From an uncultured Pedobacter sp. (GTDB lineage Bacteria; Bacteroidota; Bacteroidia; Sphingobacteriales; Sphingobacteriaceae): a stretch of DNA of 64,000 nt. Within the stretch, counting starts at the first letter, position 1. The number at the start of each line of letters is the position of its first letter. The notes under the pieces are model-generated. The model made no database searches. It was not told the origin of the DNA and saw only the letters and a program-made list of their open reading frames with translations. Both the position numbers and the translations under genes were made by a program. Positions 27,999 to 38,500 of this stretch are shown here, piece after piece. The stretch is from the NCBI GenBank assembly GCA_938008555.1, contig CALLKE010000179.1:29931-93930 (forward strand), read 5' to 3'.

Positions 27999-29643
27999 CC
28001 ATTTTTTCTTCAATATCCCAGTTTGCTCGCAATGTAATGACCTTATCATAATTCCATATTCTCTCGGGCTGCCGTTTCTGTTCAACATTACCCGTATCCC
28101 ACTCTCCATTTTTGTTCCTATCGTAGATCACACGGATTGTATATTTTCCGATAGGATAGGTCAAATATTTAATAACTGTGTTTCTAGAAATAATAGCTGA
28201 GTGAACAACTATTTGCTTCTCATTCAAACATTGTATCAAATAATTTTTAGTCGTGTCGGGCACCGTTATTGCAATGGATAGATTCCCATAATTATCATCA
28301 GAATCGACTGCAAACTTGCGTGAATATGTTTTTGACTTTGTCTTGAAAATATTTGTAAACGAGCTATCTACTAATTTGATGTTGTAAGTCTTATTGGGTT
28401 TCCAAGCAAATTTAAAAATCACCCTCCTGAGTGAAGTAGAGTCTTTCACTAATGAGAACCCTTTTACAGGAACTGAGTCCTGAAGTAAGCTCATCTTTGA
28501 AACATCAAATTCGGCTATAGGTGATGAAAGGGTCAATAATAAATTAGAACGCGGTTTCAGTTTTTGGCCACTTATTAAATTATCTGACACCAAAATAGAG
28601 CGATTATAGATATCCTTCTTGCTCCGATTAATGGTCACAGTAATTGCTGATTGATCTTTACTTTGTGCTTGTATTTTCAATGAATCAAAATTCAACTCAG
28701 GAAGCCAAACGAAGGCTGAGTCTTTCTTCACACTAAGCTCAACAGTTTTCTTTTGATCAAAAACTGCAGGATCAATTATTTTTAATTCAGCAACAGGCTT
28801 GTTAAATGCCAATGTAATTCGACTATCTGCGTCAATTCTATCAGCTATACACAACAGTTTTGATGGAGCCTCTTTAAATACATTCAGTTGTATATCTGTT
28901 ATATTTTTTTTTAGGATAAGGGAATCTTTCAAGAAGCCAATTTCATCTGTATTGGGATTAAAAATTCGATCCCCTCCAGCAGTAGTTTTTTTCAAAGCAT
29001 AGATGCGGTACGTATTTTCTTTTAGATTTTTCAGAATAAAATTACCTGCGGAGTCTGTGTTGGTAAAAATGTTTGCTTTTTTCTTTCCAAACAGGCTGTC
29101 CTGCTCGACGGGAAGAACAAAAACAATGACATCTTTAAGAGGAGTATTTGTTATTATACTTTTTACATTTCCACTGATTGATAGAGAGTCAATATGATCG
29201 CCCGTCGAAAAGACGTAGCTATAGTTTCGAAGAATATTGCCTTCGTTTACATCTACGATTGCTTTACCAAAGTTGATTGTATAGGTTGTGTTTTTCTCAA
29301 GCGCTTGCTCAAACTTTAAATCGAGTATTTTCTTTTGAGCTTTAAAAGTTAGCATTTTATCAAGAGCCGGACTGATGCTGATCTCCGAAGATTCGTTCTT
29401 CAGTTTTACAAACTCATCAAATTGAATCTGAATTTTGGATGCCGAAAAGTTGCGAGTCTGATTATGGGGTATTTCCTTCACTACTTTTGGAGGGGTAACA
29501 TCTTTTGGGCCACCTGTTGGTTGTAATGGATTAGCACATCCACAAAGTATGAGTAATGCAGGGAAGTAAGTCAAAAAAATCAGGCGAGATGTACTATTTG
29601 AAAAATTGGTCATTTTTAAGCTATTAGAGCGATTCTTGTGCAT
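27979..29643 (-). CDS. Ig-like (Big_5) lipoprotein
   Basis: A 554-residue predicted lipoprotein. Hydrophobic signal LIFLTYFPALLILCGCAN with the lipobox near LCGC; the mature part starts NPLQPTGGPKDVTPPKVV, the hallmark of Bacteroidota Big_5 Ig-like lipoproteins (first domain to about residue 140). The rest is a chain of beta-sandwich-like repeats (ISGNVKSIITNTPLKDVIVF resembles a carboxypeptidase-regulatory-like domain at about 155-240). Surface or periplasmic, function unknown. ATG at 29613 (MTNFSNS) is an equally good start. The 3' end overlaps the carbonic anhydrase-like gene by 20 bases. Confidence 0.8.
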   Translation of the reverse strand: MHKNRSNSLKMTNFSNSTSRLIFLTYFPALLILCGCANPLQPTGGPKDVTPPKVVKEIPHNQTRNFSASKIQIQFDEFVKLKNESSEISISPALDKMLTFKAQKKILDLKFEQALEKNTTYTINFGKAIVDVNEGNILRNYSYVFSTGDHIDSLSISGNVKSIITNTPLKDVIVFVLPVEQDSLFGKKKANIFTNTDSAGNFILKNLKENTYRIYALKKTTAGGDRIFNPNTDEIGFLKDSLILKKNITDIQLNVFKEAPSKLLCIADRIDADSRITLAFNKPVAELKIIDPAVFDQKKTVELSVKKDSAFVWLPELNFDSLKIQAQSKDQSAITVTINRSKKDIYNRSILVSDNLISGQKLKPRSNLLLTLSSPIAEFDVSKMSLLQDSVPVKGFSLVKDSTSLRRVIFKFAWKPNKTYNIKLVDSSFTNIFKTKSKTYSRKFAVDSDDNYGNLSIAITVPDTTKNYLIQCLNEKQIVVHSAIISRNTVIKYLTYPIGKYTIRVIYDRNKNGEWDTGNVEQKRQPERIWNYDKVITLRANWDIEEKMAIPADQ

Positions 29644-29684
29644 TTTGGAACAATGAGTCTAAGAAATAAAAAAAATGGCACTAT

Positions 29685-29702
29685 TGTCTTTAAATAAAGA
29701 CA
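29685..29702 (-). terminator. Weak hairpin after mnmG
   Basis: TGTCTTTA and TAAAGACA (8-bp arms, 2-nt loop in sequence) lie 43 bp past the mnmG stop on the minus strand, with a T-rich run about 10 nt further. AT-rich, so weak. Confidence 0.35.
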
Positions 29703-29745
29703 GCGATCAACATGTTTAATCTGTTGATTTCAAGCACATTATAAA

Positions 29746-31608
29746 TCATCGTGTCATATGAACCATTAAAACTGAGATGTCTGACGGCGATACTCCCGAA
29801 ATACGGGAAGCTTGCCCCAAAGTTCTTGGTTTTATTTTCGTTAGTTTTTCTCGAGCTTCTTTTGACAACGAAAGTAAAGACCCATAATTAAACTCAGGAT
29901 TTAGTTCTTGATCTTCCATTCGTTGCATTTTTTTGATAATCTCAAGTTCTTTTTCAAAATAGCTCTCATATTTAATTTTAATCTCCGCCTGCTCAATCGT
30001 TTGTTGATCATACTGTTTCAACATCATATCTACTGAAGAATTTACTTGACGAAGATCAGAGATGCCTATTTGAGGTCTACTTATCAATTGAGCCATTTTA
30101 ACATGCTGATTCAATGTGGCGGTATTTAGTTCTTCGAGCAAAGCATTCACTTCCATAGGGTCAATAGATGCTTTTTTAAAATACTTCACAATATCGTCAG
30201 CATTCTGAATTTTTGATTTTACCTTTTCTAAACGTTCGTCATTGATCAAGCCCAACTCATGACCGATCGGACTCAATCGAATATCAGCATTATCTTGGCG
30301 TAAAAGTAAGCGATGTTCAGCTCTAGAGGTAAACATTCTATAGGGCTCTTCGGTTCCCTTTGTAATTAAATCATCGATCAAAACCCCAATATATGATTCG
30401 GATCTTTTCATGATCAACTCATGCCTATCATACACTTTTTGATGCGCATTGATTCCTGCGATAAATCCCTGGCTAGCGGCTTCTTCATATCCTGTTGTTC
30501 CATTTATTTGGCCCGCAAAAAACAAGTTCTGAATACTTTTTGTTTCAAGTGTTAAATCTAATTGAGTAGGGGGGAAGTAATCATATTCAATAGCGTAGCC
30601 AGGCCGGAACATTTTTGCCTTTTCAAATCCAGGTATTTGTATCAAAGCGCGATACTGAACCTCTTCTGGCAAAGAGGTTGAGAATCCATTTACATAGATT
30701 TCTACAGTATCCCATCCTTCAGGTTCAACAAAAATCTGATGTCGCTCTCGTTCTGCAAAACGATTGATTTTATCTTCAATTGAAGGGCAATAGCGTGGAC
30801 CTAATCCTTGAATTCGCCCCGTAAACATAGGGGATCTTTCGAATCCTTCTTTCAACGTTTCGTGTACATCCGCATTTGTGTATGTGATCCAGCAGCAGCG
30901 CTTATTTGTTGTTGGAAGTGTACCAGTGAATGAAAATTTACTTGGATTCTCATCTCCCCATTGCTCCTCCATTTTAGTGTAGTCCAACGATCGACCATCT
31001 ACACGCGGGGGGGTTCCCGTTTTCATCCGACCAGACTCAAATCCAAGCTGAACCAATTGTTCCGTAATTCCAGTAGTAGCTTTTTCTGCAGCGCGCCCAC
31101 CACCAAAGCGTTTTTCTCCTATATGAATCACCCCATTTAAAAATGTACCATTCGTTAACACAACCGAACTGCCTTCTATCTCAATACCCAGGCTCGTCAC
31201 TACTCCCGAAACACGATTCCCATCTAGCAGGAGTCCACTAACGGTATCTTGCCAAAAATCAACATTAGGTGTTCGTTCAAGCATCAAACGCCATTCCTCA
31301 GCAAACCGAATTCGATCTATTTGTGCTCTTGGGCTCCACATTGCTGGGCCTTTTGATCGGTTGAGCATTCTAAACTGGATGCTTGTTTTATCGGATATAA
31401 TCCCCGAATAACCACCCATCGCATCAATTTCACGAACAATCTGGCCTTTAGCAACCCCACCCATGGCTGGATTACAGCTCATTTGTGCAATGGTCCCCAT
31501 ATTCATCGTTATCAACAAAACGGATGAACCCAAATTTGCTGCTGCCGCCGCCGCCTCACATCCTGCATGGCCAGCACCTACCACTATTACATCGTATTTT
31601 TCAAACAT
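29746..31608 (-). CDS. mnmG: tRNA uridine-5-carboxymethylaminomethyl modification enzyme MnmG
   Basis: FAD enzyme that with MnmE modifies wobble U34 of tRNAs. 620 residues, full length. N-terminal Rossmann motif [39 protein letters not shown]; the catalytic Cys region [36 protein letters not shown]; the C-terminal helical MnmE/tRNA-binding domain (about 450-620). The start is ten bases from a parS palindrome. The gene neighbours a small membrane protein and an ABC-F gene upstream on the same strand. Confidence 0.97.
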   Translation of the reverse strand: MFEKYDVIVVGAGHAGCEAAAAAANLGSSVLLITMNMGTIAQMSCNPAMGGVAKGQIVREIDAMGGYSGIISDKTSIQFRMLNRSKGPAMWSPRAQIDRIRFAEEWRLMLERTPNVDFWQDTVSGLLLDGNRVSGVVTSLGIEIEGSSVVLTNGTFLNGVIHIGEKRFGGGRAAEKATTGITEQLVQLGFESGRMKTGTPPRVDGRSLDYTKMEEQWGDENPSKFSFTGTLPTTNKRCCWITYTNADVHETLKEGFERSPMFTGRIQGLGPRYCPSIEDKINRFAERERHQIFVEPEGWDTVEIYVNGFSTSLPEEVQYRALIQIPGFEKAKMFRPGYAIEYDYFPPTQLDLTLETKSIQNLFFAGQINGTTGYEEAASQGFIAGINAHQKVYDRHELIMKRSESYIGVLIDDLITKGTEEPYRMFTSRAEHRLLLRQDNADIRLSPIGHELGLINDERLEKVKSKIQNADDIVKYFKKASIDPMEVNALLEELNTATLNQHVKMAQLISRPQIGISDLRQVNSSVDMMLKQYDQQTIEQAEIKIKYESYFEKELEIIKKMQRMEDQELNPEFNYGSLLSLSKEAREKLTKIKPRTLGQASRISGVSPSDISVLMVHMTR

Positions 31609-31617
31609 CGTCTTCTA

Positions 31618-31633
31618 TGTTCCACGTGGAACA
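31618..31633. promoter_or_regulatory. parS site 1
   Basis: TGTTCCACGTGGAACA, a perfect 16-bp palindrome and a match to the chromosomal parS consensus (TGTTTCACGTGAAACA and near variants), bound by ParB. It lies 10 bp upstream of the mnmG start codon. Confidence 0.9.
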
Positions 31634-31677
31634 TCTGTTTTTTCACAAAAAAATATTTACCAACCTAAACCATTAGA

Positions 31678-31693
31678 TGTTTCACGTGAAACA
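31678..31693. promoter_or_regulatory. parS site 2
   Basis: TGTTTCACGTGAAACA, the canonical parS palindrome, exact. 60 bp from site 1. It overlaps the last codons and stop (TGA at 31682-31684) of the small membrane protein gene. Confidence 0.93.
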
Positions 31694-31918
31694 TCTTTTA
31701 AAAAGAGGCACCATTGCCACCGCAGCCCAAACACATTCAAGTATAACAAAAGGATAAAAAGAAATCATATAAGATGAAATTCCACACAAACCAGCGCCTA
31801 ATATATTTAATATGCTGTACCCAATGCTATCCGTTGAAAGCAATTTAAATAGGTTTAGAAAGAACTCTACTAACAACAATGTAACACCGATAGATGCAAT
31901 AATGTCTGGATATGTCAT
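31682..31918 (-). CDS. CBU_0592-like small membrane protein
   Basis: 78 residues from MTYPDIIAS (31918), matching the short Bacteroidota CBU_0592-type family: two to three membrane helices (IASIGVTLLLVEFFLNLFKL; SILNILGAGLCGISSYMISF; YPFVILECVWAAVAMVPLF). Function unknown. The start ATG overlaps the stop of the upstream ABC-F gene in an ATGA arrangement, so translation is likely coupled. The stop codon lies inside parS site 2. Confidence 0.8.
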   Translation of the reverse strand: MTYPDIIASIGVTLLLVEFFLNLFKLLSTDSIGYSILNILGAGLCGISSYMISFYPFVILECVWAAVAMVPLFKRCFT

Positions 31919-33777
31919 GATTTTAGTTCCGATAATAGTAGCCAACTAGTCGTTTTAGCATCTAATTTCTGAGTTAGTAATTCAATTTGAGTGGAGATAG
32001 CACTTAATTGATCATATTCAACAATCCCAGTATTCAATTGCTGCGTCAATTCCAAAATTTCATTTTCTAGAATTGGAATCTCACGCTCTAAGCTTTCAAG
32101 CTCTTTCTCCTCTTTAAAACTAAGTTTCTTGATTACTTTTTTCTCGGGCTCAACAGAAGTGGGGGCCTTTTTTACATTTTTAGCTGCTTCAATTAACTCT
32201 TCCTGCCCTAACCGATAATCCGTATAGTTTCCACTGTAAATGCACACGCGACCATTCCCCTCAAAAATAAACAGCTGATCAGTCAATCGATCAACCAAAT
32301 ACCGATCATGGGACACCAGCATTAAAACACCCGAAAAGTTTAACAAAAAATCTTCCAGAACATTCAGTGTATCAATATCCAAATCATTGGTAGGCTCATC
32401 CAATATTAGGAAATTGGGATTTTTCATGAGCACACGCATCAGCTGCAACCGCTTTTTCTCACCGCCACTGAGCTTATCAACCATGCCATATTGTTTAGCA
32501 GGAGGGAACAAAAAGTGCGTTAGCACCTGACTTGCCGTTAGCATTTTCCCATCAGCCATTTTGATAAACTCGGCCACGTTTTTAACCACATCAAGCACAC
32601 GATCATCATCTTTAAACTCCAATCCACCTTGACGATAATAGCCAAATACCGTTGTTTCGCCCACAACGACAGAACCACTATCTGGCTGAATAGAACCCGT
32701 AATTAAGTTTAATAGTGTAGACTTTCCTGTTCCATTTTTACCTGCAACACCAATTCGATCGCCTTTTTTAAATGTGTAGCTAAAGTCCGAAATCGTAGTT
32801 ACTTGATTAAAGCTCTTGCTTACATGATCCAATTCCAATATTTTATTGCCTTGTCGGGATATATTCAGACTTAATTCTAGCTGCGATTTTACATGTCTGT
32901 TCTTCGTCTTTTCTTCCAAATCATAAAAAGCATCAATACGTGATTTAGATTTAGTTGTCCGAGCTTTTGGCTGTCTGCGCATCCATTCTAACTCTCGTCG
33001 TAATATATTGCTATTTTTCTCAAAGGCAGCGTCCTCTGCAGCAGTTAGCTCCGCCTTCTTCTCCAAATAGTAACTATAGTTTCCTTTATAAGTACACAGT
33101 TTCCCGCGGTCGAGCTCAATAATCTGATTCGATACATTATCCAAAAAATAACGATCATGTGTAACTAATAAAACTGTTTTTTGCCCTGTTGTCAGGAAGT
33201 TTTCTAGCCACTCAATGGTTTCGATATCTAAATGGTTAGTTGGCTCGTCCAATATATACACATCGGGATCGTCTATTAACAATTTTGCTAAAGCCAAACG
33301 CTTTCTTTGACCACCAGATAATGTTTTTATTTTCTGCTCTAAATGCGCTATTCCTAGTCGGCCTAAAATACTTTTGATTTCAAATTCATATTCCCATGCA
33401 TTTTGATTACTTAACTCATCCATTAAATAATTCAGACGTTTCTCATCTGGGTGTTCACTACTAATCACTTCTTCATATTCACGAATAAGCTGCTGCTGTG
33501 CATTATTAATGGAGTAAATAAAATCACTAATACTTTCGTTCCCATCAAATTTTGGATCTTGTTCCAAATAACCAATACGAAGATTGCGTTCAGTTACAAC
33601 TTTACCTTGGGTAGGAGAGAGGTTGCCTGACAAAATGCGCAACAAGGTAGATTTTCCTGTTCCATTAATACCCACTAGTGCTACTCGATCGCCTTTTTCC
33701 AAGCCAAAATAAAGCTCTTTGAAAAGCCAAGTATCATTAAAAGCGTGCCCTAGTTGTTCTGTAGATAATATGCTCAT
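31915..33777 (-). CDS. ABC-F family ATPase (Uup-like)
   Basis: A soluble 620-residue ABC-F protein: two ATPase domains and no membrane segment. Walker A motifs GINGTGKST and GKNGTGKST; signatures LSGGQRKRLAL and LSGGEKKRLQL; Walker B VYILDEPTNHLDIE and FLILDEPTNDLDID. A basic linker (about 240-305, ERNILRRELEWMRRQPKART-like) and a C-terminal coiled coil (about 530-620) fit Uup, which acts on ribosomes or branched DNA. It is coupled by ATGA to the small membrane gene. Confidence 0.92.
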   Translation of the reverse strand: MSILSTEQLGHAFNDTWLFKELYFGLEKGDRVALVGINGTGKSTLLRILSGNLSPTQGKVVTERNLRIGYLEQDPKFDGNESISDFIYSINNAQQQLIREYEEVISSEHPDEKRLNYLMDELSNQNAWEYEFEIKSILGRLGIAHLEQKIKTLSGGQRKRLALAKLLIDDPDVYILDEPTNHLDIETIEWLENFLTTGQKTVLLVTHDRYFLDNVSNQIIELDRGKLCTYKGNYSYYLEKKAELTAAEDAAFEKNSNILRRELEWMRRQPKARTTKSKSRIDAFYDLEEKTKNRHVKSQLELSLNISRQGNKILELDHVSKSFNQVTTISDFSYTFKKGDRIGVAGKNGTGKSTLLNLITGSIQPDSGSVVVGETTVFGYYRQGGLEFKDDDRVLDVVKNVAEFIKMADGKMLTASQVLTHFLFPPAKQYGMVDKLSGGEKKRLQLMRVLMKNPNFLILDEPTNDLDIDTLNVLEDFLLNFSGVLMLVSHDRYLVDRLTDQLFIFEGNGRVCIYSGNYTDYRLGQEELIEAAKNVKKAPTSVEPEKKVIKKLSFKEEKELESLEREIPILENEILELTQQLNTGIVEYDQLSAISTQIELLTQKLDAKTTSWLLLSELKS

Positions 33778-34584
33778 TTCTTCACCAATATTATTCCAAT
33801 AGCCTTGTTTTTCATCGAATTAGAGCACAAAGGTACGCAAACTAAGTTTGACATAAATTTTGACTATTTTATTTCTGATTATTGATTATTTGTAGCATCA
33901 TCTTCTTTTTAACAAAAGGTGAACTATTTCAGCAAACTACCACACAAATAACACGCATACCATTACTTCGCTAAAGATCTGCTCCGTGTCCTTCTTTATC
34001 AAAAAAGGTTTTCAGAAATCAATTCATTTCACACTATACTATTATTTATTTTTTATTTAAATTTTATTCACTTAAAAAATACTGCCACGATTATAGACGA
34101 ATCGGCACAAAGCTGACTAGCAAAATTTAAATTATTACTTAGCCACATAGATTTAATATCGAAATCATTTCGAGATAGGCTAAAGCTTATTTTCGAGTGA
34201 ACTGGAATTCATTTCGGTGCAGCAGAAAACAGGAGTTGAGCACAAAATCCATCAAAATGACAGTCCAAAAGAGTCGGCAACTATTTCATAAAATAAACTG
34301 GTAGTGTATCTAAATGTATGATGACTCTTTTCAGGGATAAAAAAGTATGCGTTTTGATTTTTAAAAACCACCTTTAGTTGCTTGAAAAGCACAGTGTGTT
34401 TCGATATTTTCGATCATATTTTATCCAAATATTACCTATCATACATTTAGATACACTACCAAATAAACTTTAGACCATCACTTTATAAAAACACTCACAT
34501 TTTTCTATCTATAAGTACTTAGCTTTACACGCTCAAGAAAGCATAAAAACCCAACTCTCTTAGCATATCCATATTTTACGCAGC
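33778..34584. other. Gene-free stretch containing MITE copy 2
   Basis: About 800 bp with no supported gene. 33778-34290 is AT-rich with an ACAAAGGTACGCAAACT segment near the ABC-F promoter; 34300-34460 is MITE copy 2; 34470-34584 is the hpt leader, which has TAGCTTTA near 34530 as a poor -7 match. Confidence 0.7.
34300..34460 (-). mobile_element. MITE-like element, copy 2 (161 bp)
   Basis: Exact reverse complement of the 161-bp element at 26578-26738, checked base by base. It is flanked by a 9-bp direct duplication AAATAAACT (34291-34299 and 34461-34469). No coding capacity. Confidence 0.88.
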
Positions 34585-35115
34585 ATGTCAGAAAAAATAC
34601 AGTCAATAGTTGTTAGCAAGGCCATTATTCAAGAAAAAGTACATGAGCTTGCTATGAAAATTTCCGAAGATTATAAAGGAGACGAGCTCGTTCTTATTGG
34701 CGTACTAAAAGGAGGCTTCATCTTTTTAGCAGATTTAGCAAGAGAGATAACAATCCCTGTTTCAATCGATTTTATTGCTGTTTCCAGTTATGGTGCTTCA
34801 ACAAAATCATCAGGGGTCGTAAAATTACTCAAGGACATTGACATTGATATATCAAACAAACATATCCTACTGGTGGAAGACTTGATCGATACAGGTCTAA
34901 CTTTAAATCACCTGAAAGAGCTTTTCAAAACTCGAAACCCTAAAAGCGTCAAAATATGTACTATTCTCGATAAGCCATCCAGACGATTAATTCAGATACC
35001 TGTCGAGTATCCAGGAATTCAGATCCCAGATAAGTTTGTGGTGGGATACGGACTCGATTATGCCGAAAAGTATCGTAATCTACCTGAAGTATATGAACTA
35101 TTGGTTCAGAAATGA
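34585..35115 (+). CDS. hpt: Hypoxanthine phosphoribosyltransferase
   Basis: Purine salvage: hypoxanthine (and often guanine) plus PRPP to IMP/GMP. 176 residues, normal. Motifs: LVLIGVLKGGFIFLADLA (motif near the flexible loop), SSYGASTKSSGVVKLLKD, and the PRPP-binding ILLVEDLIDTGLTL. C-terminal FVVGYGLDYAEKYRNLPEV is the purine-binding part. It follows MITE copy 2. Confidence 0.95.
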   Translation: MSEKIQSIVVSKAIIQEKVHELAMKISEDYKGDELVLIGVLKGGFIFLADLAREITIPVSIDFIAVSSYGASTKSSGVVKLLKDIDIDISNKHILLVEDLIDTGLTLNHLKELFKTRNPKSVKICTILDKPSRRLIQIPVEYPGIQIPDKFVVGYGLDYAEKYRNLPEVYELLVQK

Positions 35116-35128
35116 TGAATAAACTATG

Positions 35129-35359
35129 TTACATAATTGGATCAAGTGAAGGCAAATCAAAAGCAATTGCCTTATGCTCAAATTTTCCTTTATGAGTTCC
35201 ATCACAGAAGGGTTTTGTTTTTGATAGCCCACAGCCGCAAATAGAGATCACATTTCTACCACCTAAGTGGTATGGGGTTCCATTTTTATCAACCAGTTCT
35301 ATATCACCTTCTATTCTGAGGGGCCCATTATCCTTAACTGTAATTTTTGTCGTAGCCAT
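35129..35359 (-). CDS. CDGSH-type iron-sulfur protein
   Basis: 76 residues with one CDGSH-like [2Fe-2S] site: ISICGCGLSKTKPFCDGTHK (CxC-x-SxxxPFCDGTH) near residues 40-60. Redox or cluster transfer role, details unknown. No membrane anchor. Convergent with hpt, 13 bp between the stops. Confidence 0.93.
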   Translation of the reverse strand: MATTKITVKDNGPLRIEGDIELVDKNGTPYHLGGRNVISICGCGLSKTKPFCDGTHKGKFEHKAIAFDLPSLDPIM

Positions 35360-35537
35360 TATTCTATTTTTTCGACAAAAATACTCAAAATTTAAAGGAG
35401 CTTAAAGGCATGATAAAATAGGACTTGGGTTTATAAATCAAATAGTGAAACATGAAAGGACAATTTCATCTTACTCCCAACCAATCACAGTCAGGTCAAA
35501 AATTTCTTCCTTCGAAGGGAGTATAAATTGATGAAAA

Positions 35538-38500
35538 CTATGTGTTAGATAAATTGGCAGGAAAAATATCTCCCGCATACGTCTGATCCAACGAGGACAA
35601 GTAAAACCATTGCTGACTATCTGTATAACTACTTAATCTGGTTATTTTACTAGTCCAGTCTACAACCTGGTTTTCACGAGTAATATTCCGATTATCAGTG
35701 GTAATAATTTTCAGATGGCTATACTCAGCTTTTTCCTCTCCAAAAACTTTTCGGATCTCCACAATCCCGTTCTGATCAGCGATAAGTAGATCATTTTCTT
35801 TTTTGAAAACAAGTGTTTCATCCGTACTACTAATATAAAGCTGGAGTACATCTTTTTTTTTGTCTTTAGCAAAATTATCGATGATAATTCGTTTGAGCTT
35901 TTCACGCGCTTGTTTATTGATGATGTAAACATCATTTCCTTCTTTAGCACTCATTGTATTGCTCGTACTATTTTCCAATGGGAGCGCACCTAAGATATCA
36001 TCGTTATCTGTGCCCTGTAAAAGGAGTGTAGTATCGAATCGCTGTGCAGTTCCATCTAGTCTATAGTATTTGTTTGAGGATTGATTCATCGAATATTTGT
36101 ACAATCCTTTAGAAGAGTTGATGTAGATATCAGAAATCTGATTCTCGTCATTCAATGTGGTTCCAATCAACTCCGCTTGATCATGACCACTTAGATTAGG
36201 AGCGGTTATTTTTCGACGTAATTTAAAATGATACCAAGTAGGGGAACTGTTTAGATCATTTTGCAATATGACCGATTCACCATAGGACCATTTTTGAGTT
36301 AATAAATCTATTGCCTGAGATAGATTGCCTGAATGCTGATTTTGCCACATTTGATTAAGAGAGACCATATGAGCCTTTTCGGTATGATCTAAATAAAGGG
36401 TAACTCCATCCACGGTTTCGAGATATATTAGTCCTGGTATTTTTTTGTAAGCAGACATGAACTCTTGTGCTGGAAATAATTCCTTAGCGGCTTCAATCTC
36501 TGCCCTTTCACTCAATACACAATCACTACTAAATGCATTATTCAATTGCTCATCAGATATTATTGCTTGTTTATAGAGCTTTTTACTTTTTGAATCAAAC
36601 AAAAGAGCATATTCCTCATCAGCATGCAACAGCTCAATAGAGTCACTTTTTAGCTGTGGAGCCATGATCAACTTTTCACCATCATACCAAACTAGCAAAT
36701 TCGTTTTGTCTGTATCCTTCAGCCCAAGTATAGTAATGAAGCCGTACATATTAATATTAGCCAATTCGCTACGCCAGTTAGTCCCTTGTTTCTTTAGCCA
36801 TTGCTCATTAAGAGCAACCAAAACTAATTGGCCTTCTATATCTACCTCCATCACGAAGCCTTCTTCTGTAACTGCTAGTACATTTTGTGCAATAGTTTGC
36901 ACGTTCAAAAAACTACCCGTAAGACGAGCTGCTCTATGTTGGGTCGAATTTAAAATGTTGGGGCCTGTGCCTTTCTGATAATAAAGTGCTTTTTGGCTCG
37001 GGTCTAAGAAAAGAAATACCTCATGACCTGGTGTCAAAGACATGATGGCAACAAGCATGAGACTATCCACCATATCTATGGACATATTGGGTATATCTGG
37101 TTTAATTAGGGTAGTTCCATTTGGATCATAATAAATCCAGCACCGAAAAGGAGTATCGGTACTATTTCTATCATAAACGGTCACTAGCTTTGGTATCGTC
37201 GTTTTAATTGTTTTTACATCAGCAAATTGAAACCCTTTACTTGAAAAATCTGCTGCTGAAGAGCTCTTATACTTGAGTAGCGCATCTTCTTTTGATTGAG
37301 AAAGCACATCCAGATCTGTACCTGATGCCCGTAAACTAATGAGTTCCATTCGATCATCAGCGATCAGATATGTAGCTTCACCACGCTTATTTGTGTCATC
37401 CGTATAATCTAGAGTGGCATACAGTTGATTATTTGCCTGCCATACGCGAATACCGTCTCGCTTAACATCTCTCAGATTTAGTATATATTGGGATTGAACT
37501 TGACCACTTACAGCATCTGTGGTCCAAATAAGGCCTTCATTTAGATTATACCAATAAACAAGGTTTTCAATATTTCCAATTAACTGGGCATTTTGCAATA
37601 GTCCTACCTGATTCGCTTCCTGATTCAAGTCCATTAATTTGTTTAACAAATCTGTTGCAAAATGATATTCATGCTCCTGCAGTTTATTAGACAGTGGGAT
37701 TGAACTTTGATGAGATTTTACCCACTTATTAAGCCTCTGCTCCGAAGAGGTATATTCAGATTTTCCTTCGACCGTATCCTTTAGTTTTGTAATTACACCT
37801 GAGTGGTATTCTAACCACTGTTTGGCTTTTCTATACAAAGCATCCTCTAGTTTTGTAATTACACTTGAGCGATATTCTAACCACTGTTTGGCTTTTCTAT
37901 ACAAAGCATCCTCACCAGATGCCACACTAATGTGTGCATGATCTTCCCACCTCTTGATTAGGCTCTCAAGCGATGTAATGAACGTTTTATTTTGTTCCTC
38001 GAGTGTATAAGCATCTTTGAATTCCTTTTTCATATGGGGGACATTTCCGTATTTCATGTAAAGCCTCCAATATGTACAAGACTTGATTATGAATAGAGGA
38101 GATGCCAATAGCACCTTTAGTATCTCAATGAGTTCTGTTGGTTGATGACGCTCTGTAGTATTGGTAAAAAGTATCTGTTTTCTTTGAGTATCATAAAAGG
38201 CATTTCCCGCATTAACTCCCTGATGGATGTAGTCTTTTATAATCACATGGGTAGCCATTTCATATTTATCATAAAGAGTAGAGTAGTTATTCTCCCAATT
38301 TTTGCTGCTGGCTTGGAGCAATTTGAGCTTGCCAGTATTTCTATCAATAGAACAAATGTCTCCATTTTGCTTGATGATGGTTAATTGATCCGCCGTATTA
38401 ATTGGATCGATATAAACTGATACACCACCAATCAGCACTTTATCAGGGTATACCACTAAATCGTCTTTATCAGGCTCAAGCTGACTCGTATTGAACACCC

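Noticed and set aside
35472..35523. TACTCCC/GGGAGTA inverted repeat after the giant gene as terminator
   Set aside because: Arms of 7 bp separated by about 38 bp without T tract; a small CCTTCGAAGG palindrome inside is too weak.
37782..37913. Tandem repeat as a CRISPR unit
   Set aside because: Only two direct copies without spacers, inside a coding frame with period 66 (22 codons).
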